In this document: positions 8,952 through 17,595 of the stretch, piece after piece
Numbering within the stretch: position 1 is the stretch's first letter
Layout: each line of letters opens with the position of its first letter
DNA from: Desemzia sp045528445
GTDB lineage: Bacteria; Bacillota; Bacilli; Lactobacillales; Carnobacteriaceae
Reading direction: 5' to 3'
DNA length: 64,000 bases
Assembly: GCF_045528445.1 (NCBI RefSeq)
Contig: NZ_JBGQQU010000009.1
Location: forward strand, 18,516-82,515
The notes under the pieces: generated by a model
The model's input: only the letters and a program-made list of their open reading frames with translations
Database searches by the model: none
What the model was told of the DNA's origin: nothing
Translations under genes and position numbers: made by a program

Positions 8952-10829
8952 TTAAGCAAAGACTACTTCTTCATTCATTTCATTTGAATCTTTTATGGCA
9001 TCTTCTTTGATGTTTTCATATCGTCCATTTGCAAAATCTACTAAAGTTACTTTAAGTTGCTCATCATCATAATGTTCTAAACTGTGAACAAAATGCATCA
9101 CTTCTGATAAAGGCAAGTTATTAACTTTTCCGACAAAAATTTTATCGTACACTTTTTGATCTGTATGCTCACTGCCAGCAAGCAGTTCTTCATACAACTT
9201 CTCCCCTGGTCGAATACCAGCTTCTACAATAGGAATTTCTTTTTCTGTATAGCCACTAAGTTTAATCATTTTCTTAGCTAAATCAATAATTTTAACGGGT
9301 TCTGCCATATCTAACACAAAGATTTCTCCACCTTGTGCTAGAGCTCCAGCTTGAAGCACTAATCGACTAGCTTCTGGAATGGTCATGAAATAGCGTGTCA
9401 TTCGAAAATCGGTTACCGTAACCGGGCCGCCATTTTCGATTTGTTCTTTAAATAATGGAATCACACTTCCGCGACTGCCTAACACGTTACCGAAGCGTAC
9501 AGCAACAAAGTTTGTTTTTCCCGCTTCGTTCAAGCCAGTAACAATCATTTCAGCAATTCTTTTCGTAGAACCCATGACGTTCGGCGGATTAACTGCTTTA
9601 TCTGTCGAAACCATCACAAAGCTTTGAACATTAGCAGCTTTAGCAGCTTCTGCCATATTTTTCGTTCCAAATACGTTATTTTTTATCGCTTCTGTTGGAT
9701 TGTACTCCATTAATGGAACATGTTTATGAGCAGCTGCATGGTAAACGCGATCTGGTTTATATTGTTCCATAACTTTAAATACCCGTTCTCGGTCTTGGAT
9801 ATCAGCTATAATCGGAACAATTTCTGTACTGGTATGTAGATTCGTTAATTCCTTATGAATTAAGTAGATGGAATTTTCTCCATGTCCTAATAGTAAAATG
9901 CGTTTTGGAGAAAAGCGGATAATTTGCCGACAAATTTCTGACCCAATCGAACCACCTGCTCCACTTACCAGAATGGTTTGACCAGATAATTGTTCAGCTA
10001 TGGTTTCCATATCTAGTTGAACCTCTTCTCGACCTAGTAAATCCACTACGTCAATTTCTTTAAATTTATTGACTTCATATTTGCCTAAAACGACTTCTTC
10101 TACTGAAGGCATTTGGTTCACTTTAGTTTTTGTTTCTGCACATACTTCTACAATATCATTCAATTCTTGAGGCGCTAGAGAAGGAATGGCTACGGTAATT
10201 TGTTCAATTTCGTGAAGTTTGACCAATTCTGGAATATCTTCCACTTTCCCGATAACCGGTACACCATATAAAGTCATTTTCTGTTTGGCTAAATCGTCAT
10301 CGATAATCCCGATCAATTCTACTTCATAGTCATGTCTTTGAAGACTTTTGACGAATAAGCTGCCTCCCTGCCCTGCCCCAACAATCAAAGTGCGTACTTT
10401 TTGAGTTACTTCGCCATGAGCAGATAGTTCTTTTAATTTTTGTTGGTGTTCATTGTAAATCCGCCAAATAATACGGCTTCCTGGAATAATGGCTACAGAA
10501 AAGAGATACGTCAATAACATGAAGCGTAGGCTAATGGATTCTACGAATGGTACGGATATTAGAGAAGCTGCAAGAAACGCTAGCGTAACTGCTACCATAT
10601 GATTAATAGTCTCTCGAATACTAGTATAGCGGTTAATTTTGAAAAAAAGTTGAAAACGCAATGCAAATAATAAATAAAATAAGAGGCTCAAGCCTAGTGC
10701 AATCCAAAAGTCTTTTCTTGGTAAAGAAACATAGGGATCCAAAAATATGTAAGAAAGTACACTGGATGCTAATATAGCAAACGTGTCGATACCGAGCAGA
10801 ATAACTCGCTTTGTCTTGCGGTTTATCAT
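8952..10829 (-). CDS. CapD-like membrane UDP-GlcNAc 4,6-dehydratase
   Basis: A 625-residue protein of the CapD/EpsC/PglF type. Four N-terminal transmembrane helices (about residues 8-110) precede a first Rossmann domain (IVGAGQGGSLFVKSL) and a second catalytic SDR domain with VSGAGGSIGSEI. NVMGSTK replaces the YxxxK Tyr by Met, as is usual in this family. It should produce UDP-2-acetamido-2,6-dideoxy-4-keto-hexose, the precursor of D-FucNAc or D-QuiNAc. It follows the kinase gene after a gap of about 160 bases. Confidence 0.88.
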   Translation of the reverse strand: MINRKTKRVILLGIDTFAILASSVLSYIFLDPYVSLPRKDFWIALGLSLLFYLLFALRFQLFFKINRYTSIRETINHMVAVTLAFLAASLISVPFVESISLRFMLLTYLFSVAIIPGSRIIWRIYNEHQQKLKELSAHGEVTQKVRTLIVGAGQGGSLFVKSLQRHDYEVELIGIIDDDLAKQKMTLYGVPVIGKVEDIPELVKLHEIEQITVAIPSLAPQELNDIVEVCAETKTKVNQMPSVEEVVLGKYEVNKFKEIDVVDLLGREEVQLDMETIAEQLSGQTILVSGAGGSIGSEICRQIIRFSPKRILLLGHGENSIYLIHKELTNLHTSTEIVPIIADIQDRERVFKVMEQYKPDRVYHAAAHKHVPLMEYNPTEAIKNNVFGTKNMAEAAKAANVQSFVMVSTDKAVNPPNVMGSTKRIAEMIVTGLNEAGKTNFVAVRFGNVLGSRGSVIPLFKEQIENGGPVTVTDFRMTRYFMTIPEASRLVLQAGALAQGGEIFVLDMAEPVKIIDLAKKMIKLSGYTEKEIPIVEAGIRPGEKLYEELLAGSEHTDQKVYDKIFVGKVNNLPLSEVMHFVHSLEHYDDEQLKVTLVDFANGRYENIKEDAIKDSNEMNEEVVFA

Positions 10830-10989
10830 CCAATCTCCCCTTTTTAGTAAATAATAGGTAATTGCAAAATAATTACTAATAAACGCTATAAAGAGGTAGA
10901 AAAGAATCCGGCTACTTTTTATTATCCTGAATAATTACCTAAAATCCTTTTCTATAATCATCTTCTATAACATTATAATTCTTTACTAT

Positions 10990-11694
10990 TTACTCTTCAC
11001 CGTAGTAATAGTAGTAATTATCGTCAGATTTCTCTACCCGATTAAAAATGGCTCCTAAAACATTGGCATTGACCATTTCCAGTAGTTCTTTCGACTTAAG
11101 CACTGCTTCTTTAGTTGCTTGACCTTTTGGAAGAACAAAAATAGTGCCATCTACTTTGCTGGCCATGACCTGAGCATCGGTTACTGCAAGAATCGGTGGC
11201 ATATCATAAACAATAAAATCGAATTCTTCTTCCAATTCCTTCATTAACTCATCCATCCGCTTAGAGCCTAAGAGTTCAGCTGGATTTGGCGGAATGGCTC
11301 CACTTGTTAAGGTATATAAACCTTCAATGTTAGTATGGTAAACCATATCTTCAATTCTCGTCCCTCGGTCTGTTAATAAAGTAGTCAGTCCATCATTATT
11401 GCGGACGCGGAATGTTTTATGTACAGTCGGCTTACGCAAGTCAGCATCTACTAAGAGAACTCGTTTGTCTTCTGAAGCAAATGTCGCTGCTAAATTGGCA
11501 GAGATAATTGATTTTCCTGAACCCGGTCCTGCTGAGGTAACGACTAAACTTTTCAAGTTTTCATCTACCATTGAAAATTGGATATTTGTCCGAATCGTAC
11601 GGAATTGTTCTGATACGACTGAATTAGGTTTACTAGACACAACTAGACCTGGACGTTCTTTTGATGGTTGTGTTTTCTTTTTCATTCCAAACAT
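10990..11694 (-). CDS. Capsule tyrosine autokinase CpsD/CapB (BY-kinase)
   Basis: A 234-residue bacterial tyrosine kinase. Walker A is SAGPGSGKS (residues 54-62), Walker A' is LLVDADLRKP and Walker B is FIVYDMPP. The protein ends in a tyrosine cluster (NYYYYYGEE), the autophosphorylated tail that controls polymer length. It pairs with the membrane activator encoded 15 bases upstream. No CpsB-type phosphatase follows in this operon, which is unusual for the CpsBCD arrangement; one may be encoded elsewhere. Confidence 0.92.
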   Translation of the reverse strand: MFGMKKKTQPSKERPGLVVSSKPNSVVSEQFRTIRTNIQFSMVDENLKSLVVTSAGPGSGKSIISANLAATFASEDKRVLLVDADLRKPTVHKTFRVRNNDGLTTLLTDRGTRIEDMVYHTNIEGLYTLTSGAIPPNPAELLGSKRMDELMKELEEEFDFIVYDMPPILAVTDAQVMASKVDGTIFVLPKGQATKEAVLKSKELLEMVNANVLGAIFNRVEKSDDNYYYYYGEE

Positions 11695-11709
11695 TTTATT
11701 TCCTCCTTC

Positions 11710-12450
11710 TTATACGCGACTTCTTGCACTGCGTGATTCTGTTTGACGTTGTGGGCTTTGTTGTTCAGATTTCAATTCATCCTCAGACATTTCTGATACT
11801 TTTCCAAGATTTGTCCATCCCAGTTGTTCTGTAATGAACTTTTCGTCTTTAACTGTTTTGTCTAAGAATTCAGAGACAAAGGCTAGTCCGACTCCAACCA
11901 TTACTCCCAACAACAGTCCAATAACTAAGTTTAAAGGAGTGTTTGGTGAAACAGGATTTGTATTAGCAATTGCTTCAGAAATAATGGTTACATTGTCTAC
12001 ATTCATGATATTTCCAATTTCATTTTGAAAAGTACCCGCAACAGAATTGGCAATTTCAGCAGCTGTATATGGGCTTTCATCTGATACTGACAATGAAAAG
12101 ACTTGCGAGCTTTCTTGGGTAGTGATTTCTATTTTCCCAGCTAATTCACTTGCTGTTAAATTTGAACCTAAATTTTGACTAACTTCATCTAAAATAACTG
12201 GTCCTTTGATAATATCTTTATATGTATTGATCATTTGAACATTCGTATTAATATCATTTAACTGAATGCCTTCCGCAGATTCAGTGGTACGATTAACGAG
12301 TATTTGCGTAGTCGCACTGTACTGTGGTGTAACAATAAAAAACGTGAACACTGAAGCAATGATCAATCCAATTAGACCTAAGCTCACAATCATGCTCATT
12401 CGTTTTTTTATAACATCAAACAGCTCAACTAAACTAATTTCTTCTTCCAT
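11710..12450 (-). CDS. Chain-length/kinase-activator protein (Wzz, CpsC/CapA)
   Basis: A 246-residue Wzz-domain protein. An N-terminal transmembrane helix (about residues 20-42, MIVSLGLIGLIIASVFTFFI) is followed by an extracellular loop and a second helix preceded by NTNPVSPNTPLN and rich in Gly (LVIGLLLGVMVGVGLAFV). A short cytosolic tail activates the CpsD kinase. The ATG at 12450 is chosen because AGGAGG lies 5-10 bases upstream; the in-frame GTG at 12465 would place this site inside the gene. This is the first gene of the capsule operon. Confidence 0.9.
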   Translation of the reverse strand: MEEEISLVELFDVIKKRMSMIVSLGLIGLIIASVFTFFIVTPQYSATTQILVNRTTESAEGIQLNDINTNVQMINTYKDIIKGPVILDEVSQNLGSNLTASELAGKIEITTQESSQVFSLSVSDESPYTAAEIANSVAGTFQNEIGNIMNVDNVTIISEAIANTNPVSPNTPLNLVIGLLLGVMVGVGLAFVSEFLDKTVKDEKFITEQLGWTNLGKVSEMSEDELKSEQQSPQRQTESRSARSRV

Positions 12451-12722
12451 AATTTCCTCCTGCACGGCGATTAGCCAGAATATAATTAAACGTTATCCTT
12501 TTTTATATACCAATTTCAATAACATTCTTTATCACTATAACACATATTTCCTCCTGTTTTATGTACAAAATGTTAAAATTACAGCTTTTTACATAGGCAG
12601 ATTATCCCAGAAGGTTATTCTTATATCAACTAGAATATGCGTTATTTTAAAAACATTTTGAATATTACTCAATTTTCAGTATGTTGCATGCTGAAAATAC
12701 ACAAAATAGTATATAAAAATAC
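12451..12722 (-). promoter_or_regulatory. Leader and presumed promoter region of the capsule operon
   Basis: About 270 AT-rich bases separate the first capsule gene from the glycerol operon terminator. The leftward strand carries a second AGGAGG at about 12550-12555, followed by ATG and a nine-codon frame (MCYSDKECY, then stop), so a leader peptide is possible. A TATAGT-like -10 lies within it. No clear -35 box was found, so the promoter position is unresolved. Confidence 0.3.
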
Positions 12723-12772
12723 AAAAGAACCACATACTGCCATTTAAAGTGCGCGAGTATGTGGTTCTTTTT
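12723..12772 (-). terminator. Terminator of the glycerol operon
   Basis: An inverted repeat with arms AAAGAACCACATACT and its complement, a 17-base loop and T-runs on both flanks sits just beyond the glpF stop. It should end the leftward glpK-glpO-glpF transcript before the capsule operon, and could act in both directions. Confidence 0.88.
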
Positions 12773-12797
12773 AATTCGTATAATTGCTATATTTCTT

Positions 12798-13514
12798 CTA
12801 TAGAATAACCATATATAGTAAAGCAGCAACAACTGCTCCTAAGATTGGTCCTACTACTGGAATCCATGAGTAATCCCATTCAGATTTACCTTTGTTCGCG
12901 ATTGGCAACAATTGATGTGCAATACGCGGACCTAAGTCACGTGCAGGGTTGATAGCGTATCCTGTTGATCCACCTAAAGATAGACCAATTGAAAGGATTA
13001 ATACTCCAACTACTAATGGGTTTAAACCATCAGCGAATGTATTTTGTCCGAACATCATGATACCGAACACCAATACAAAAGTACCGATTGTTTCTGTCAA
13101 GACGTTGCTGACGTTGTTACGAATAGCTGGACCTGTTGCAAAAGTTCCAAGTATGTAACCTTGGTCTTCTGTTTCTTTGAAGTGTGGTAAGTAGCTTAAC
13201 CAAACTAAAGTTGCTCCAACGAAAGCTCCAACTAATTGAGCTAAGATAAATGGCACAACCAATGCCCAATCTAAATTACCAATAAATGCCATACCAACTG
13301 TTACAGCCGGGTTTAAGTGAGCTGGTCCCATAGTTCCTGAAACATAAACAGCGATTGTTACTGCTGCTCCCCATCCAAGAGCAATCGCAACCCATCCCGC
13401 TGCCTCTGCTTTACTTTTTTTCAAGTTAACGGCCGCGCATACTCCGTCACCGAGTAAAACTAAGATCATCGTTCCTAAGAACTCACTAAAAATCTGTAGT
13501 GTATCTCCACTCAT
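12798..13514 (-). CDS. glpF: Glycerol uptake facilitator GlpF (aquaglyceroporin)
   Basis: A 238-residue MIP-family channel with six membrane helices and two NPA motifs: HLNPAVTVG (NPA at 68-70) and YAINPARDLGPR (NPA at 189-191). The Asp after the second NPAR is typical of glycerol channels rather than pure water channels. It lets glycerol cross the membrane for phosphorylation by GlpK. It is the last gene of the operon, six bases after glpO, and is followed by a strong terminator. Confidence 0.93.
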   Translation of the reverse strand: MSGDTLQIFSEFLGTMILVLLGDGVCAAVNLKKSKAEAAGWVAIALGWGAAVTIAVYVSGTMGPAHLNPAVTVGMAFIGNLDWALVVPFILAQLVGAFVGATLVWLSYLPHFKETEDQGYILGTFATGPAIRNNVSNVLTETIGTFVLVFGIMMFGQNTFADGLNPLVVGVLILSIGLSLGGSTGYAINPARDLGPRIAHQLLPIANKGKSEWDYSWIPVVGPILGAVVAALLYMVIL

Positions 13515-13519
13515 TTACT

Positions 13520-15349
13520 TTACATCTCCTTTAAGTTTTTTAAATCAGACTCTGCAATAGCAGTGTTTAATTTTGTAGTGTAATCAGCTTTTGCTTCATC
13601 TGTCCAGCCATAGTAGCGAGCCATTTCTGCAATCACTGGTTCTAGTATACCATCTAATGTGTCGCGCATAAATAACATATGATTCGTACGACGAATTAGG
13701 AAGTCATTTGGCGTTAACGCCATCTCTTCGTTCATAGCGTAGCGTAAGCTTATTGTATCCGCCAAAGTCAGACCTTCAATTTGTTCTACTTCGCCGATCA
13801 ACGCATAAACTTTAGCAGCGTTTGAACCATATAAGTGAGCAAGATAGATAGCTTCTGATTCGCTCAACCCTTTTTCAACACCCATTTGTGCTAATTTTTC
13901 GGTTTCTTCTTCTACTTCTTGCGGGTTGATCTCTCCACCTGATACAGAGTATTTAGAAGAGTCGATCAATTCGTAAGATTCGTTGAACGTGTTGTTCAAG
14001 ATTTCAATAACAGCTTTCATCGCGCCGATGGCCATTTTACGGTAGTCGGTCAATTTACCACCAGCTACTGTGATCAAACCGTCTTCATCAATGTCTAACG
14101 CACTTCCACGTGAAATCGCTGAAGGGTTATCTTCTGATTCAGAGTTACCCGTTTCGATATTTTTCAAAGCGTCTTCTACTGTATAGCGGTCAACTTCGCC
14201 TTTTTGGAATTGTTCTATAGTAGAGATTACTTTGTCAAAGCTTTCGTCTGAAATTGGTTGGCTGTTTCCGCCGTTGTAATCAGATCCGCCATTTGAAGAA
14301 ATCAATGGACGTAATCCTGCCCAACTAGATTCAATATCTTCTAGTTTAATATCCGCTGATGGGTAACGGTTGTTGACAACTTCCAATAGGTAATCCACGT
14401 CTTCTTGCTCTACTGTCGGGTGTGCAAAGTCGCCCTTGTAGTCTGTGTCTGTCGTTCCAAAGTACGTTTTTTCTTCACGAGGAATCACGAACACCATACG
14501 GCCATCGTTTTTACCTGTATCGAAGTAAGTCGGTTGTGGAACTTGCAATTTGTCGCGGTCTACAACTAAGTGAACCCCTTTTGTTGGGCGCATTTGTGGT
14601 ACAGCGTCTAATTTAGCATCCATTTGACGGATGGTATCCGACCAAGGACCAGTTGAGTTTAGAACTGTGCGAGCTTTGATGTCAAATGTTTCGCCAGTTA
14701 ATAAGTCTTCAACTGTTGCACCAGAAACTTTGTTGTTTTCGTCATGTAAGATACCGACAACTTTCATGCGGCTGACCAGGTGTCCGCCGTCTGCAGCTGC
14801 GCGTTTGATGTTTTCGATGACTAAACGAGCATCGTTGTTACGGTAATCTAGGTAAACTCCAGCACCTAATAAGCCTTCGCTTTTCAGTTGTGGTAAACGT
14901 TCTAGAACTTCGTCTTTTGTTAATGTGTAGTTCGCGTATTTTGTTCCGGTAACGCCCGCTAATTGATCGTAAAGATCCATGGCTACTTTTAGAGAGAACA
15001 TAGAGAAAGTTGAGCCTGGTTCGTCGTAGACCGGCAAAATCATTGGATCTGCTTTTGGAATGTGTGGTGCAATTCCTTGTACGACTGCACGTTCTTGAAC
15101 GGTATCTGCTACAACTTCAACGTCGAAGTTTTTCAAGTAGCGCAATCCGCCGTGAACTAATTTAGTCGAGCGAGAAGAAGTTCCTTCTGCGAAATCTTGC
15201 ATTTCCACAAGACCTGTTTTAAGGCCTGAAGCGCTGGCTTGTAATGCAGTACCAGCACCTGTAATTCCTCCACCGATAATTAAGACGTCCAATGTTTCTT
15301 CTTTTAATGCTTTGATATCTTGTTTTCTTCGTTCAATTGAAAAAACCAT
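13520..15349 (-). CDS. glpO: Alpha-glycerophosphate oxidase GlpO
   Basis: A 609-residue FAD enzyme with the dinucleotide site LIIGGGITGAGTALQA and the GTSSRSTKLVHGGLRYL block of the GlpD/GlpO family. Its length and the inserted acidic segment around residues 360-420 (VDRYTVEDALKNIETGNSES) match the soluble oxidases of lactic acid bacteria rather than the membrane dehydrogenase. It oxidises glycerol-3-phosphate to dihydroxyacetone phosphate with O2, releasing H2O2. GGAGG precedes the ATG. Confidence 0.92.
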   Translation of the reverse strand: MVFSIERRKQDIKALKEETLDVLIIGGGITGAGTALQASASGLKTGLVEMQDFAEGTSSRSTKLVHGGLRYLKNFDVEVVADTVQERAVVQGIAPHIPKADPMILPVYDEPGSTFSMFSLKVAMDLYDQLAGVTGTKYANYTLTKDEVLERLPQLKSEGLLGAGVYLDYRNNDARLVIENIKRAAADGGHLVSRMKVVGILHDENNKVSGATVEDLLTGETFDIKARTVLNSTGPWSDTIRQMDAKLDAVPQMRPTKGVHLVVDRDKLQVPQPTYFDTGKNDGRMVFVIPREEKTYFGTTDTDYKGDFAHPTVEQEDVDYLLEVVNNRYPSADIKLEDIESSWAGLRPLISSNGGSDYNGGNSQPISDESFDKVISTIEQFQKGEVDRYTVEDALKNIETGNSESEDNPSAISRGSALDIDEDGLITVAGGKLTDYRKMAIGAMKAVIEILNNTFNESYELIDSSKYSVSGGEINPQEVEEETEKLAQMGVEKGLSESEAIYLAHLYGSNAAKVYALIGEVEQIEGLTLADTISLRYAMNEEMALTPNDFLIRRTNHMLFMRDTLDGILEPVIAEMARYYGWTDEAKADYTTKLNTAIAESDLKNLKEM

Positions 15350-15382
15350 GATTCTTCCTCCTTTATTTAGTGCGTGGTTTTG

Positions 15383-15505
15383 AAACGAGCTGCACGTAGC
15401 AGCCTACGCGTCTATAAGCTAATTCCAACTGTCAGGTAAAGTGCACCTGCCTGTTGGAATTTTCTTATAGCCGGTAGGCTAAACGCTACGTTCCGCTCTC
15501 TGATC
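15383..15505. repeat. Nested palindrome 1 between glpK and glpO
   Basis: Nearly the whole 120-base stretch folds on itself: GAGC/GCTC, ACGTAGC/GCTACGT, AGCCTAC/GTAGGCT, TATAAG/CTTATA, ATTCCAAC/GTTGGAAT and an inner CAGGT/ACCTG. It lies inside the glpK-glpO transcript, so it would form a long RNA hairpin that could set relative expression or mRNA stability. No coding frame is apparent. Confidence 0.8.
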
Positions 15506-15508
15506 TTA

Positions 15509-15631
15509 AACGAGTTGCGCTGAGCAGGTTTCCTACGATTTCGTTTTAACTGGTTATTGGCAAAGAACGCCAATTACCAGTTAAAAACGAACTCTACGGA
15601 ACCCTAAACGCTCAGCTCCACTCTCTGCTCT
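15509..15631. repeat. Nested palindrome 2 between glpK and glpO
   Basis: A second self-complementary element of the same size and layout directly follows the first. Its arms are GAGT/ACTC, GCTGAGC/GCTCAGC and AGGTTTCC/GGAACCCT, with a 23-bp inner stem (TTTCGTTTTAACTGG with its near-complement). The outer frame (GAGxTGC ... TCCxCTCTCTG) is shared with palindrome 1, while the stems differ in sequence but keep pairing. Confidence 0.8.
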
Positions 15632-17131
15632 CTATGGTTTGAACACTTGTGTTGCTTTTACGGCTAGTTTCCAGTTTTCGTATAATTTTTCGCGTTCTTC
15701 GTCGGACATTTGCGGTTCGAATGTGCCGCCTTCTTCGTACATGTCTTTGATTTCGTCGATGCTGTCCCAGAATCCAACAGCTAGTCCTGCCATGTAAGCA
15801 ACGCCTAATGCAGTTGTTTCTAGGTTGTGTGCGCGTTGTACTTTTGTTCCGATGATGTCAGCTTGGAATTGCAACAACCAGTCGTTGTTAGCTGCTCCGC
15901 CGTCCACTTTCAATAATGGGATTTCGATATTTGCATCTAGTTTCATTGTATCAATAACGTCGCGTGCTTGGTAAGCAATTGCTTGAAGCGTTGCTTTAAC
16001 GAAGTCTTCTCTGCTGGTTCCGCGAGTCAATCCGAATACAGCTCCGCGTGCGTCAGAATCCCAGTAAGGTGCGCCTAATCCAGTAAAGGCTGGTACAACG
16101 AACACTTCATTTTCGTTGTCTGATGCTTTTGCCAATGCTTCTGAATCTGAAGAATTTTCCAGCATTTTCAATCCGTCACGCAACCATTGGATAGCCGAAC
16201 CTGCAACAAAGATACTACCTTCTAATGCATAGTAAACTTTTCCGTTGATTCCATAACCAATTGTTGTTAACAAGTTATTGTTTGATAATTGCGGTGTTTC
16301 TCCAGTGTTCATCACGATAAATGAACCTGTACCGTAAGTATTTTTCACCATACCTGGTTCAAAAGCCATTTGGCCAAATAAAGCTGCTTGTTGATCTCCA
16401 GCCATTCCTGCGATCGGAGTAGAAGCTCCATAGAAGTGGTAGTTCGTTGTGCGACCATAAATTTCTGAGTTAGATTTCACTTCTGGCATCATAGCGCGTG
16501 GGATATTCAACAAATCTAAGATCTCTTGATCCCATTCTAGATTGTGGATATTGTACAACATCGTACGACTAGCATTTGAGTAATCCGTTACAAATGATTC
16601 ACCGCCAGTTAATTTCCACACTAACCAAGTGTCGACAGTACCGAATAATAATTCGCCTTTTTCAGCGCGTTCTTGAGCACCTTCAACGTGGTCTAAGATC
16701 CAACGAATTTTAGTTGCAGAGAAATAAGAATCAATGATCAAACCAGTTTTTGCGTGGATCATTTCAGAATGTCCTTCTTCTGCCAATTTGGCTGCGATCG
16801 GTGCAGATTGGCGTGATTGCCATACTACTGCGTTATAGATCGGACGACCTGTTTTTTTATCCCAAACAATTGTTGTTTCACGTTGGTTCGTAATTCCGAT
16901 AGCAGCGATCTCAGCTGGTTTGATACCGGATTCAATAAATGCTCCTGCAATGACAGATTGTACAGAGTTCCAGATTTCATTCGGATTATGCTCTACCCAA
17001 CCGCTTTCAGGAAAAATTTGTGTGAATTCTTTTTGTGAGCTTCCAACATTGTTGGCTTCTTTGTCAAAAATAATTGCTCTTGAGCTAGTTGTTCCTTGGT
17101 CAATCGACATAATATATTTTTTCTCAGTCAT
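15632..17131 (-). CDS. glpK: Glycerol kinase GlpK
   Basis: A 499-residue FGGY-family kinase. It has SIDQGTTSSRAIIFD at the N-terminal ATP site, the GWVEHNPNEIW segment, ITNQRETT, and GLGAPYWDSDARG in the C-terminal half. It phosphorylates glycerol to glycerol-3-phosphate, which GlpO then oxidises. The His in YHFYGAST (about residue 231) is at the place where HPr-type phosphorylation activates enterococcal GlpK, so PTS control is plausible. AAGGAGG precedes the ATG. Confidence 0.95.
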   Translation of the reverse strand: MTEKKYIMSIDQGTTSSRAIIFDKEANNVGSSQKEFTQIFPESGWVEHNPNEIWNSVQSVIAGAFIESGIKPAEIAAIGITNQRETTIVWDKKTGRPIYNAVVWQSRQSAPIAAKLAEEGHSEMIHAKTGLIIDSYFSATKIRWILDHVEGAQERAEKGELLFGTVDTWLVWKLTGGESFVTDYSNASRTMLYNIHNLEWDQEILDLLNIPRAMMPEVKSNSEIYGRTTNYHFYGASTPIAGMAGDQQAALFGQMAFEPGMVKNTYGTGSFIVMNTGETPQLSNNNLLTTIGYGINGKVYYALEGSIFVAGSAIQWLRDGLKMLENSSDSEALAKASDNENEVFVVPAFTGLGAPYWDSDARGAVFGLTRGTSREDFVKATLQAIAYQARDVIDTMKLDANIEIPLLKVDGGAANNDWLLQFQADIIGTKVQRAHNLETTALGVAYMAGLAVGFWDSIDEIKDMYEEGGTFEPQMSDEEREKLYENWKLAVKATQVFKP

Positions 17132-17180
17132 GTTGTTTTTCCTCCTTGAATGTGCAAACGTTTCCTACTTGATGTTCTAA

Positions 17181-17200
17181 TTGTAATACGTTTTCACACA
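17181..17200 (-). promoter_or_regulatory. CRE-like site and -10 region of glpK
   Basis: Upstream of glpK the leftward strand reads TGTGTGAAAACGTATTACAA, which resembles a CcpA operator (TGWAANCGNTNWCA) but with one extra base between the half sites. TACAAT within it could serve as the -10. Catabolite repression of glycerol genes is usual in this group. The imperfect match keeps confidence low. Confidence 0.35.
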
Positions 17201-17595
17201 AAAAAAATGTCATGTTTTTGGACGATTGTTTAAAAAAATGGCATTTTTGGATACCCTTACAAGATTGATCCGGTTTGGTATAGGTGCTTAAATACTGGTT
17301 TTTGGTGCAGTATGAAGGTCTCTTGTATTTTGAGTTTTAAAATTGGTATTCTGCAACTTTGCTGGAGTTGGAATGTCATTTTTTTTACTCGTCTATTACT
17401 TTTGTGAAACCGATAGGTTTCTTCATTTTTATAGGAGATACTTAATCATGGAGAGCTAATTAAAATCATATAGTTAAATATTACTATTTAAGTTTCTTAT
17501 AGATGCATTTTTAACATCTATATGTTTTTTTATGTTGAGTTTTATCAAATAGAATGTAATAATATACTAAATTAGACATAAAGGGGACAACCAAA
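17201..17595. other. Intergenic region before the Fic gene
   Basis: About 400 AT-rich bases without a supported gene. A short hairpin ATAGATG/CATCTAT followed by a T-run (about 17499-17530) looks like a rightward terminator or attenuator ahead of the Fic gene. Otherwise I see only low-complexity AT sequence. Confidence 0.4.
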
